NCBI GenBank assembly: GCA_024741835.1
Contig: JAENRP010000408.1
Coordinates: 1 to 28,296 of the forward strand
Reading direction: 5' to 3'
Source of the DNA: Diplocarpon mali
Taxonomy: Eukaryota > Ascomycota > Leotiomycetes > Helotiales > Drepanopezizaceae
DNA length: 28,296 nt
Under the pieces are notes generated by a model. The model searched no databases. It was not told the DNA's origin and was given only the letters and a program-made list of their open reading frames with translations. Below, piece by piece: positions 1 to 8,969 of this stretch (the first letter of the stretch is position 1; the number at the start of each line of letters is the position of its first letter). Position numbers and translations under genes: made by a program.

Positions 1-113
1 TATATACATATATACATATATACATATATACATATATACATATATACATATATACATATATACATATATACATATATACATATATACATATATACATATA
101 TACATATATATAC
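1..113. repeat. (ATATATAC)n microsatellite
   Basis: An 8-bp unit ATATATAC is repeated about 14 times with essentially no interruption, and the last unit is stretched by two bases. The tract starts at the first base of the window, so its true length is unknown. The purity suggests recent slippage. It is not a telomere repeat: no TTAGGG is seen. Confidence 0.97.
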
Positions 114-1690
114 TACGAAAACAGCGCGCGTCCGGCCACTTGCCTAAAACAGTTCGGCCACAGCCCGGACTGGATCGCACGCTACGATCCACCGCCTCGG
201 AACGGTAACCGAGATCGCTGGCCAAGATCGGTCGTTTGCACGCGAGTTGGCCTATCTGGCGCGTCTAACGCGGCGCCTGTCGGGTAGCTCGAGTAGATCG
301 ACGTGACGCGTATATAGCAGCACGTGCCACTCCCCCCGGCGATTACATGAGAAGAGTCGGGTGCCAGCAGAACCCGCCAGGTCATGGTCAAGAGCACAAT
401 ACTGGGCATCAGGTTGGGCAGCGGAGGTCTTCTGTCCCGAGTACGCCAGTGACTTGCGGCACGCTTGCTCGGCTTGCTCAGGTTCCAGATATCAGGTTTT
501 CCAAGGTGTAGAGCAGCTAGGTAGATATGAAGCGCATCGATGAACTGCCTGTGCCCTCCCTTGCTAGTCGCAGCGCACGCAAGATAACCGCTGCACCCCG
601 CTCGAACTTGGGATCTGCTTGGGATCTACTCTCCGTGCCAGCAGGAATGACTCTGCGTTCGACATCAACCTTCCAGACCCCCGGGTGCAGCTGGAACGGG
701 GGATGGGGCGCGGGAGATGGAGGCTCCGACCATGAATGTTCGGTCGAACGAGGGGCCCTCGACGACTTACTCGCGAGAAGTTGGCATCAACTCTGTGTCG
801 CAGCCAGCTGACAACGGCATTGACCTGCCAATCCTATCGAGCCCGGGATGGCTGGCCAAGCTGGCTTTCGTAGCATTTCCCGTTCCACACAGGAACGCCC
901 GCCCGGTAGACATTGCTAGGCACGGTGCGGCATGGACCGACGCTCGACTGTTCCCCGCAGAATATCGAGACGCAAGTCGATATCAACACGGATATCAACA
1001 TCAACATCCGTATCCATATCGTGCGTGCGGGCCACTGGGCTCGTGGATGCTGGGCATCGCTTGCCAGCCCGGAGAACGAGATCGAGCTCGTGCACCGGCC
1101 GATCTGGTAGAGGCAACTGCCTGGCGCCCGTCCTCGTGGAATGAGGTCGGAGCGGGCAAGGAAGGCACTGGGGTGGCAGCAAGGAAAATGGAAAGCCTGC
1201 GACACAAGGAAGATGGCCGCGGTCAACGGCAACCCCGGTGCGGAAGCTGTTTGAATGGCGCTCAGACTTTCCGCGACGGACGACGACGGTCGGAGGCTGC
1301 GAAGAAACCGGGTCCCCTAGGGGGCACGGTGGATTGTGAACGAGCTTGACGGGTAAATTGAAAAGAGCCATGCGACGCTCACTATCTCTGTAATAGAAAG
1401 GTCGCCGACTCTCACCGAGGAAGCCCGTGATGGGGTCGAAAGAAGATCAGACGCAGCATGTCACCATCTCAAGTACCCGAGCCTCTCAACACCGGGACAA
1501 GTCGTAAGCCGCCTTCGGCCGAGCAGAACGGCCGAGCCGATCGAGCTGGCACAAAAAAGCTGGCCGAATGCAAGTGGTCATTGTGTGCTCAGAACGCCTG
1601 CCAGACAAGGCATATTGGGCCTGGAAACTCGGCGGGTCTCTTGTCAGCGGCCACGGAGCGGGCAGGCCTAAATCATATTATTCTCGGCGT
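114..1690. other. Gene-free stretch left of the EF-hand gene
   Basis: This GC-rich stretch of about 1.6 kb holds several overlapping open frames on both strands, the longest about 210 codons from an ATG at 717. None shows a recognisable domain, a plausible exon chain or a codon pattern better than its neighbours. A short degenerate run of ATCAAC-like hexamers lies near 975-1020. The right end probably contains the 3' UTR of the minus-strand gene that stops at 1691. I see no other supportable feature. Confidence 0.5.
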
Positions 1691-2529
1691 CTATTCTCTC
1701 CTGAATTTGGCGGGAATGTTTTGCTCCACTATCGGCATCCGATCAAGAGCAGCGACTCGGTCTGCTTCGTCCTCTAGCTCATCATGCTTCTTGAAGTGTG
1801 CGATGTCCTCGGGATGTATGAGGTCTTCTTCCTTCGTGTTTTCGTCGTGATATCTGCGTACTATCAGCTCCACGTCTTTCATACTCGACATACAAGGCTG
1901 TGTTAGCACTTACTTCTCCCAATGATGTATCTCGTACTCCATTTCCTGCCTTGGTATTAGCACGGTTAGTTCAACACTGTAGTGTTGGAGAGCCAGGGAA
2001 CCTCTGGAGCCGTAGGCTCCGACCGGTTATCCTGAAGTATGCGTACCATATCCCAGTGGTGTCCTGGGCCTGTGCCAAAATCCGGAAGTGTGCCTTTCCT
2101 CTCCAGATTAAAAGCCATCCACTCCTCCCTCTCCACGATCCCGTTGTTATTCGAGTCCAAGAGCTTCATGACCTCGATTCGGATCTCGTCCTTCTTTGAC
2201 TGGGGTACATCCTTCGCGGTCTCGTCCTCCATCCCATACGTCTTCAGGATTTCCGCAGTATCCCAGTAACCGCTGTCGTCAAAATCATGCAGAGTGAAGA
2301 AGGATGCCGCATCGAAGTTGTCGATACGATGCTCCCCTGCACATGGTTAGAAATACAAGGATGACTGCAAAGTATCGGAGAGCTTGCCCGCCATGTGCCT
2401 GGTAGCCCAGTCCGAATCAGGGTCAACTGCCAGCGGCTTCTGATGGGCCCCTCCCGCCCCATGTCCCATTGCGGCGCCGACTAGGACCATAGAGGCTGCG
2501 CACGCGGCCATTGCCCGTCCCGATGGCAT
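1691..2529 (-). CDS. ssp120: Ssp120/nucleobindin-like EF-hand secretory protein (4 exons)
   Basis: Predicted secretory-pathway calcium-binding protein of the yeast Ssp120 family, a luminal partner of the cargo receptor Emp47. Exons on the minus strand are 2529-2388, 2336-2047, 1945-1914 and 1853-1691 (627 nt, 208 aa). An N-terminal signal peptide (residues 1 to about 22, Ala/Met-rich) is followed by SDWATRHMAGEHRIDNFDAA, which matches the family. Two EF-hand loops are visible: DFDDSGYWDTAE (65-76) and DSNNNGIVEREE (108-119). The C-terminal block EIHHWEKYHDENTKEEDL is also family-like and fixes the last intron as 60 nt. Intron 1 (2387-2337, 51 nt) starts with GC, not GT, but has a TTCTAAC branch site and a CAG end. 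Intron 2 is 2046-1946. There is no HDEL tail. The start is the ATG at 2529. A second in-frame Met at residue 7 would also leave a signal peptide. Family assignment is from recognition of conserved blocks, not a search. Confidence 0.88.
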
Positions 2530-4225
2530 TGCGATCAATGTTTATGAGGTGCTGGCAATGTGCTAATGTCGGCAATGGGAGGGGTGGAGTTGGTTTGATT
2601 CATCTCGGGGGTGGAGGTACTTTGGCTCTTCCTCAAGCTAGGCGTCGGCCCGTGCGCTTCGTTTGCTGGATGATGGCGAACTCGCCCGGCAGCTAACCCA
2701 CGGTATAGGCAGCAGATAAGTAAGTTGGAATCAAAATCTCAATTGGATTCCGCTTAATTGACATCAAGTACCGAGGTTCCTTTAGCACTTGCCAAACAGT
2801 TTGTCTGGAGAGGCTCAGTACCACTTCCCCGAGCACTTTGGAAATTCCCAGTTCAACATCCGCTAACTGTCTGCGCCGGGGGCCTCCTCATGCTGTGAGG
2901 ATATGATGCGCGATGTCCGGGCTCTTCATTGCCCAGCGATCATCTCTGTCATGCACGAATCCGAGAGCCGTTCAGTCGGGGAGCAGAGCCAGTCGTGCTA
3001 TATGACCACCACACCGCACTTCTGATATCCTAGGGGCTGCCATGACTTGAGGTATCTCTTACACTTGACTGTGGACGAATTGGATGATGTGGAACTTGCC
3101 GTCTATCGGCACACGCGTCTCATCGGAGAAGATGGCCAGAGCCTCTGACATGACAGATCTCAAGCGAGGAAGAGAGTGGTGCTGACGGATGAAACTGTTG
3201 CTCACTGTTGGGCTGGCAAGTCACTTTGATTGAAGGAGAGAGTGCTGATGGTTTTTTTTTGGGAGTTTTGAGAGGAACTGAGCGCCAGAAGTGCTGATAC
3301 TCGGGAACGCCTCACCTAGCGGCCCTGCTCGAATGCGTCAACAACTTCTGCAGGCTGGTTTTCAGGTTGATTTCGGAGGTTATTCGCTATGTTGAGGATC
3401 AAACTCTGGCGCCCGAAGCATCTTGTCATCCCAAATGTAATAGAGCCTGCGCCCTAAGTGGAGTAAGGCCTTGGGGCTTGAAAATTTGCAGGTTTGGTGG
3501 TAAATTAAATGTTGACATCTGTTGGTAAAAGTAGTTTGGATCGCTTTACCGCAGGTCGTAGGGAATGCTGCGTCTCCTGTGTTTTGGGTACAAATTGACA
3601 AGGGTAACTACCGCGTCGCGTTCAAAGGTATTACTGTGATAGTAGAGGGTGGAGTTGAGTTGTAGTCACAGTAGTTTCCATACCCCGGGCAGAAATCCGC
3701 CGCCGGGAAATCAGGACTCCATTCGGACCACGTAGAGAAGACAAACGAAGCAAGCTTTACATTAGCATGTTTTTTATTTTACCCGGCCACGGTCGATCAG
3801 TCTCTTGCCACGTAGTTTTCGGCCGTCAGATATAGAAGTACTGTGTATATTCTTCGCTCCGCGTTTATGACGTACTCAATGGAGGGTTTTTTGATCCACC
3901 GTAATCGGATAAAAGAGGGTAGCTTATATCCACACCGAGAAGCTCGGGCCACATGTCGCGTATGCACAATGATGGCATCAACTCTTGTTGGTGACTTGTG
4001 ACGAAATCGCCGTGCCAGGTCGCGGTGAGCTGCGAGCTACACCCATTCCCATACCATCTACATCAACTATCGCAACATCTACCTTTCATAAGCGAACGAA
4101 TTTTCCAACGTGAAAGCCCTTCTCGCACATCATTCTCTTGACCCTGTATCTAGCAGATTTCAACCAACTTGGTAAAGAAATTCCTGGGTCACCGCAACCC
4201 AGCCGAGAGCAGACGTTGGATCACC
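2530..4225. other. Divergent upstream region between the EF-hand and glycine-zipper genes
   Basis: About 1.7 kb with no supportable coding region. It must hold the promoters of the minus-strand gene starting at 2529 and the plus-strand gene starting at 4226. Visible elements are a T9 run near 3252-3260, a TGACGTAC CRE-like site near 3868, and a pyrimidine-rich leader with CATC/ACATC runs over about 4045-4150 just before the 4226 gene, as is common in fungal 5' UTRs. An open frame on the minus strand at 3380-3601 has no domain and is not credible. Confidence 0.5.
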
Positions 4226-5362
4226 ATGGAGCCCTTTATTGCGTTGGGCCTAACTGGAGCCGATAAGCTTATCGACAACCATTTTCATAAACTCCCCGAC
4301 AAAGCTTTGCAGGCCAAGACCTACGATCCACGAAACATACCATTCCCTGGTCGGCGAAAGCACCGCAATACCTCCAAAGACTCGGAGCCAGACTACCGAG
4401 ACAACTGGGCCTCAGACTCGGAGACGGAGGACGGACCTCGGGACCGGAACGAGCACCGCCAATATCATTCTCAATCGAGCCCACGGTCTGACTTGGCGAA
4501 AGACCGTTACTATTCCACGCCGAACCCATACGAGACAAAAGGATCAGATATCGATTGTAACGACACTCAATCAACGTCACAAGTCCCTCCGGGCTATAGA
4601 ACTACTACCTATGTAGCCCCTTCGTATTTGCCAGACTCGCCGTTCGCAATGCCGCCTGTCTACAGCCACGATCCTCCACGTGTAAGACCAGAATATCTTC
4701 CCTCACCGCCTCCATCAGAAGACCCGTACTATTCTCCGCCGCCGTCTCCAGCAGTCAACCGCATTGCGATGAATCGTGGCCGGGACACCGATCCCTACGA
4801 CGATGAAGATTACCACTCCGACTCGTATCAAAGGCCTCGTCGGCCCAGACCAAATACGAGGCGAAGTAGCTCATACCATAGGGCCGGGGACCACTACGGT
4901 CATGGGCAAATAGTGGCCCGTAGCCATGGGTCTGGCTCCGAGATGATCAATAAATATAGCGATCGGGCGAGAAACACGGCCCACCGATACAAACTCAAGG
5001 AAGAGATGAATGACTTGTTCACGGGCAGTACGGCGGGACTTACAGGTGGCGCTGTTGGTGCTGTGGTTGGTGGCTGGGCAGCGCAAAAAGCTCAGATTGG
5101 GTATACGAAGAACAGATACAAGCATGACCCGAACCCATTTTTGACACTGATTGGAGCTACGGTGGGAGGCTTGGCGGTCAATGCGGCTGTTGATAAATGG
5201 CAGGACGGGAAGAAAGCGGAGGAAAAGAAGGAAAGGATAGTGGAAGAGAAATACAGGAGCGAAGATGAGAGTGGCGATGGAGAGGGTGACGACGGAAGAA
5301 GTCACAAAAGCCACAGGAGCCGCAGAAGAGGCCACCATAACCGAAAGCACAGTTATGACTAG
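4226..5362 (+). CDS. Uncharacterised disordered protein with glycine-zipper segment
   Basis: Single-exon gene of 378 aa; I do not recognise a named family and its function is unknown. The N-terminus (about 1-40) is MEPFIALGLTGADKLIDNHF followed by a basic, proline-containing stretch. Residues about 40-245 are low-complexity and probably disordered: acidic/serine runs, then Pro/Tyr/Ser-rich repeats (PPPSEDPYYSPPPSP), then an Arg/Ser/His-rich stretch. Residues about 266-310 form two small hydrophobic glycine-zipper-like segments, TAGLTGGAVGAVVGGWAAQK and FLTLIGATVGGLAVNAAVDK, which could insert in or pack against membranes. The tail is charged (K/E, then acidic, then R/H-rich). The frame stays open 19 codons upstream, but only from a TTG; the ATG at 4226 has a good context (CACCATGG). 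No intron is needed. Similar architectures occur in fungal hypothetical proteins with glycine-zipper domains. The coding call is fairly safe; the role is not. Confidence 0.78.
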   Translation: MEPFIALGLTGADKLIDNHFHKLPDKALQAKTYDPRNIPFPGRRKHRNTSKDSEPDYRDNWASDSETEDGPRDRNEHRQYHSQSSPRSDLAKDRYYSTPNPYETKGSDIDCNDTQSTSQVPPGYRTTTYVAPSYLPDSPFAMPPVYSHDPPRVRPEYLPSPPPSEDPYYSPPPSPAVNRIAMNRGRDTDPYDDEDYHSDSYQRPRRPRPNTRRSSSYHRAGDHYGHGQIVARSHGSGSEMINKYSDRARNTAHRYKLKEEMNDLFTGSTAGLTGGAVGAVVGGWAAQKAQIGYTKNRYKHDPNPFLTLIGATVGGLAVNAAVDKWQDGKKAEEKKERIVEEKYRSEDESGDGEGDDGRSHKSHRSRRRGHHNRKHSYD

Positions 5363-5970
5363 GAGCTACCATTGATATCTTGGGCCATAACTGACAATCA
5401 GCTTGGACTGGTGTTGGACTTCAGATTTGGGACGTCCTAAGATTTCTTACGAAGTATGATTTTAATGATGTTTGTGATTTGGAATCGGCTGAAAACGGGC
5501 CTTGGGTCAGTCTGGTAGTGACCTGATGTTAGATCCGCCGCAAATCATCATTGGATCGTGAAATTCCACTTCGCCGGGATTCGTACCTGATGAAGTCTGT
5601 CTATGTAAAATTCAACCTCATTCGAATCTCGCTTCGGCTGTTTTGGTTCCCAAGATGAAAACCAGGGACTCGTCGGCCCACCTGTCGCTTTATTACTCCA
5701 TGAAGCAAGCCTGCTAAGTTCCAAAGACTCTTTCGTTAGGACACACACAGAGTCGCGTTGCCATCTGAGCAGGCAACTCGGCCAACTGCCCAAAGTCATG
5801 TGATACTGTACGACTCCTGCAGCCGACGTGACCTCTGAAAGAGCGAAAGAAGTATGAAGACAACAGCTTCCCCACGATCTACATAAATGATGCATTGGGC
5901 TCCTAGAAATTTTCCCGAATTCGTTTCCATATTCACCAGAGCCGCTCAAGAGCGCCACCTCATTCGGACA
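5363..5970. other. Intergenic region between glycine-zipper gene and sirtuin
   Basis: About 600 bp between two plus-strand genes, holding the 3' UTR of the first and the promoter and leader of the sirtuin. An open frame on the minus strand (5548-5958) has no domain. In-frame ATGs at 5887/5890 could extend the sirtuin (see that entry). No clear TATA box or terminator is visible. Confidence 0.5.
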
Positions 5971-7057
5971 ATGGCAACCAGCACACCTCCCAAGAACTAT
6001 ACCGGGCCCAGCACCGACGCCCGAGAGTTCGACGAGCTTCTCAAGTCCTCCGCGCGCGCTCTGGCCCTGTGCGGCGCTGGCCTGTCTGCAGCTTCAGGGC
6101 TCGGCACGTTCAGAGGAGTAGGAGGCATGTGGAGAAACCACCAAGCCGCGACCTTAGCGACGCCTGAAGCTTTCCAGAGGGATCCCGGGCTTGTTTGGTT
6201 GTTCTACTCGTATAGAAGGCATATGGCATTGCAAGCTCAGCCAAACGCCGGACATGCTGCCCTGGCTGAACTGTCGAGGAAGATGCCCGGCTTCATCACC
6301 CTGACGCAAAATGTGGATGGTGAGTGGTTGACATCTGAGCCATCATGTGATCATTCGACCCCGGCCCTGTCAAGGCTGGCCTTCACTACTTCTTGGATTT
6401 CAAATTCGCGATCCAATCCGTACCCTGAATAAGTCTGACTGATACTTTGCAGGACTTTCTCAGAGAGCTGGCCACCCAAGAGACCAGCTCAAGCTTCTTC
6501 ACGGCTCCCTCTTCGACATCAAATGCTCCGGCTGTGACCACGCCGAGCAAAACAACTTCGACGACCCCTTCCACCCCCTTCTTGCCGTTGACTCTGCTGA
6601 GGACGACCGTCTCGTCGCCTCACCGAATACCATCAAAGGCCGCGCGGCATACTTGGACCCCACCGTCAAGACCCGGAACATCAGCCCCGACGACCTACCC
6701 AGATGTCCGGAGTGCAAGGCTGGCTTGCTACGCCCAGGTGTCGTGTGGTTTGGAGAATCTCTCCCAAAGGATACGCTCGAGGAGGTAGAAGAGTGGATCG
6801 ACAGAGACAAAGTCGATTTGATCCTGGTGATTGGCACGACTGCTACAGTCTACCCTGCCGCCGGATATGTGAGTAAAGCGCGGGCAAGGGGGGCTCGAGT
6901 TGCGGTGATCAACATGGAAGGCATAGGAGGAGAGTTAGGAGCCGCCGACAACTTGAGCAATAGCGACTTCCTGTTTCAGGGCGATGCTTCAAAGATCCTG
7001 CCAGAGATTTTGAGGGGCGTTATTGGGGAAATCGCGGTGCCCATCGCCGACATCTGA
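5971..7057 (+). CDS. SIRT5-like sirtuin, NAD-dependent lysine deacylase (2 exons)
   Basis: NAD+-dependent protein lysine deacylase of the Sir2 family, closest in motif pattern to class III (SIRT5-type) enzymes, which remove succinyl/malonyl groups. Exons are 5971-6319 and 6453-7057 (954 nt, 317 aa). The 133-nt intron has GTGAGT...TTTGCAG and restores TQNVDGLSQRAG. Motifs in order: NAD-binding GAGLSAASGLGTFRG (35-49), TQNVD (112-116), catalytic His in LLHGS (H133), zinc cysteines C141/C144 and C201/C204, RPGVVWFGE (210-218) and GTTATVYPAAGY near the end. FYSYRR (78-83) carries Tyr79 and Arg82 in the Y-x-Y-R arrangement that binds acidic acyl groups in human SIRT5. In-frame ATGs at 5887/5890 would add 28 residues that are Arg-containing and poor in acidic residues, a possible mitochondrial presequence. 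The gene converges with the next one. Enzyme class is confident; the preferred acyl group is inferred. Confidence 0.92.
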
Positions 7058-7639
7058 CTGCAGTCAAATCTGAGGGTCGGAGAGTTGGGAATGCAGGCTT
7101 ACCCTTGGCTTTTACAGAAGCCGAGGCGGCGTTTTACGACGAGAAAGGGGATAATCTGGAGGACCACACGTGTCAACCTTAAACGTTCAAGCAAGCATGG
7201 AATTGTAAGTCTTACTGTGTGGAGTGAATGTCCGGCCAGGAGTCACCCCTTTTTTAGCCGAGAAGCACCGAAATCGACTGCAGCTCGGCTGTCTCAATAA
7301 CATGAATTGTATTAGCTGTCGACGACAATTGATGTATGGAGGACGAGATAATAGGGAGGTTTGACACATCGAATCCAAAGTCGCTGGATGTGCGATCTAG
7401 GCGCAAACAACGGTTGAAAGACAATCAGTATGACCGCCTGCCAGCGGGTCTTAAGCAGGAGGTACAGCGTTTAACGCACACTTTTTGTACGGAGACCATG
7501 GAAAAACCGAAGAGTCTTGAAGAAATCCCGTTAATAGAAACCGGGACGCCACCTCGAAAACAAAACCTGGGTATCTCCCAAAGCCAAAGCCATTCCGCCG
7601 ACGCCAAGTCACCTAATCGAATAAAACTCCCTGTCCCTA
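7058..7639. other. Convergent intergenic region with weak open frame
   Basis: About 580 bp between the stop codons of the sirtuin (+) and Saf4 (-), presumably their two 3' UTRs. An ATG-started plus-strand frame of 135 codons (7336-7743) runs through it and overlaps the Saf4 3' end antisense. Its product is basic and serine-rich with no domain I recognise. I do not annotate it as a gene, but record it as a finding. Confidence 0.45.
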
Positions 7640-8665
7640 TCAATCAGAGTCATAGTCTACCAATCCAGCGACAGCTGCCTTCTCGTTCGGAGTACCCTCG
7701 GGCTCTGGTCTCTTCCTCTTCACGCCTGCCAGGATCGGGGTAGGCTTGGGATTGCCAGATCGACCTGTAAGAAATGGATCCATCGCAGCACGGGTATTAC
7801 CTCGAATCTCTGCCGCAAACTGTGCACTCGTCTGCTTTGCGAGTTCCTCGGCTCTCCGTCTCTTCGACATATTTCCCTTTCTCAGTTCGGATTTGGTAGC
7901 TGGCTCTTCATTCGTGAATAGTGGTTTGTGAATTGCCTTGTTAACAACCTGTGATTCAAGGCCACCGAACTCAACAAGAGCCGCTCGTCTGGTATCATCT
8001 TCATGCTCCGGCAATAGGTCGAGTCCTATGCTCATTTTGTCTTGCAACAGTGCTGTTACACCTGCCGCCTTTTCCCTTTGCTTCCTCCCCACACGGAAAG
8101 CATTTCTCAGCCTCTTATTCTGCTCGTAAGGGTCTTCCCACTGCTTTTCGGATAGATCCTGCAACTCCTCTAACCTTTTTTTGCTGTGCTCCAACTTCTT
8201 CTTGTCCTCGACCTTGCCCTCCAACGCAGCAAAGGCGTTGTCTCGCAAAGCTTGCCTTTCTTCCTGGGTGAGAATCAGAACATCACCTTCGTCAACTTTG
8301 TCTTCTCCCAAATCCCGTTTCCTCGCGCCTTCTGTGACCACATAAGCCGTATTTTTGGGATCTGTTCGAATTTCAATCCATCCTCCACAGGTGATATGCT
8401 TCATGCGGAAGCTGAATATAGGTGTAGAGAGGTAATTTCCAACTTTTTTCTTCTCCGCATTGAAGCGCACACCTTGCCCGATAATGGTAGGCTTCGGGCA
8501 TCGCGTGCACCAGATAGGGTATGGCATTTCGAATCGAACCGTGAGAATTCCCTGGGATATCTTGTTCGCCCGAGCGCCGAGAGCATGCTTTCCATGCAGC
8601 TGATTGCCACTCATGATGCCCTCCATGTCCGGAGGGACATACCGTCCCATATTGAAGCCCTGCAT
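7640..8665 (-). CDS. saf4: Saf4/YJU2B (CCDC130-like) splicing factor, Yju2/CWC16 family
   Basis: Predicted pre-mRNA splicing factor of the Yju2/CWC16 (DUF572) family, the Saf4/CCDC130 branch. Family members associate with the spliceosome in the nucleus. Single exon, 341 aa. The N-terminus MQGFNMGRYVPPDMEG and the block SQGILTVRFEMPYPIWC (37-53) are family hallmarks, followed by GQGVRFNAEKKKVGNY (63-78), TPIFSFRMKH (81-90) and IEIRTDPKNTAYVV (98-111). Zinc-type ligands are visible as C53-x-x-C56 and H90-x-x-C93, where other members have CxxC. The middle (about 150-230) is charged and coiled-coil-like. The C-terminal third is low-complexity, with a basic segment GVKRKRPEPEG, ending VDYDSD. The start is the ATG at 8665 in GCCATGC context, because conservation begins there; the frame is open further upstream without an ATG. 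The gene is divergent from spf30, also a splicing factor. The Yju2-type CCDC94 paralogue is less likely given the MQGF...IIGQGVRFN pattern. Confidence 0.9.
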   Translation of the reverse strand: MQGFNMGRYVPPDMEGIMSGNQLHGKHALGARANKISQGILTVRFEMPYPIWCTRCPKPTIIGQGVRFNAEKKKVGNYLSTPIFSFRMKHITCGGWIEIRTDPKNTAYVVTEGARKRDLGEDKVDEGDVLILTQEERQALRDNAFAALEGKVEDKKKLEHSKKRLEELQDLSEKQWEDPYEQNKRLRNAFRVGRKQREKAAGVTALLQDKMSIGLDLLPEHEDDTRRAALVEFGGLESQVVNKAIHKPLFTNEEPATKSELRKGNMSKRRRAEELAKQTSAQFAAEIRGNTRAAMDPFLTGRSGNPKPTPILAGVKRKRPEPEGTPNEKAAVAGLVDYDSD

Positions 8666-8969
8666 GGCGATATGATGGAGATAGATGGTGAGGTTGTTGG
8701 TATCCTTTAGATTATTCAAGTCGCTGCAGATATGCTTGGCGCTTGCAGCTAGCTTATCTTATAGCGCCGGTTCTACGACCTCCTCACCAGACCGGCTCCA
8801 CACCTCTTGACTGCCTTGTTGCATCGCGAATATATTTTAGAACTTTCCAACGGCATCCCACATCAACAGTAACAACACCGACTGAGCTCGCTTCTGTGAA
8901 GTACCCACTGCAGCCTGCTATCGAACGAACTTGTTTCTGGCCATCCTTCTCTTGAGAGCATCGGTCAAG
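8666..8969. promoter_or_regulatory. Divergent promoter of saf4 (-) and spf30 (+)
   Basis: 304 bp between the start codons of two oppositely transcribed splicing-factor genes. It must contain both promoters and leaders. I see no TATA box; CAACA/CATC-type pyrimidine-rich leader sequence precedes the spf30 ATG. Sharing of regulatory sites is inferred from the spacing only. Confidence 0.6.

Noticed and set aside
717..1349. 210-codon plus-strand open frame from an ATG
   Set aside because: Overlapped by comparable frames on the other strand, no domain, low-complexity passage caused by the hexamer run, and no sign of splicing or conserved blocks.
834..1371. Overlapping minus-strand frames of 132 and 151 codons
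   Set aside because: Mutually overlapping in different frames with the plus-strand one; composition looks like GC-rich chance frames.
2884..2899. CCTCA-TGCTG(T)-TGAGG small hairpin
   Set aside because: A five-pair stem is expected by chance and nothing around it suggests a function.
4269..4580. Minus-strand frame inside the glycine-zipper gene
   Set aside because: Antisense shadow of a better-supported gene.
5571..5600. B-box-like GGTACGAATCCC on the minus strand (possible tRNA)
   Set aside because: It differs from GGTTCGANTCC, the T-stem does not pair, and no A box or acceptor stem could be found.
5548..5958. 136-codon minus-strand frame upstream of the sirtuin
   Set aside because: No domain, covers the sirtuin leader, and is most likely chance.
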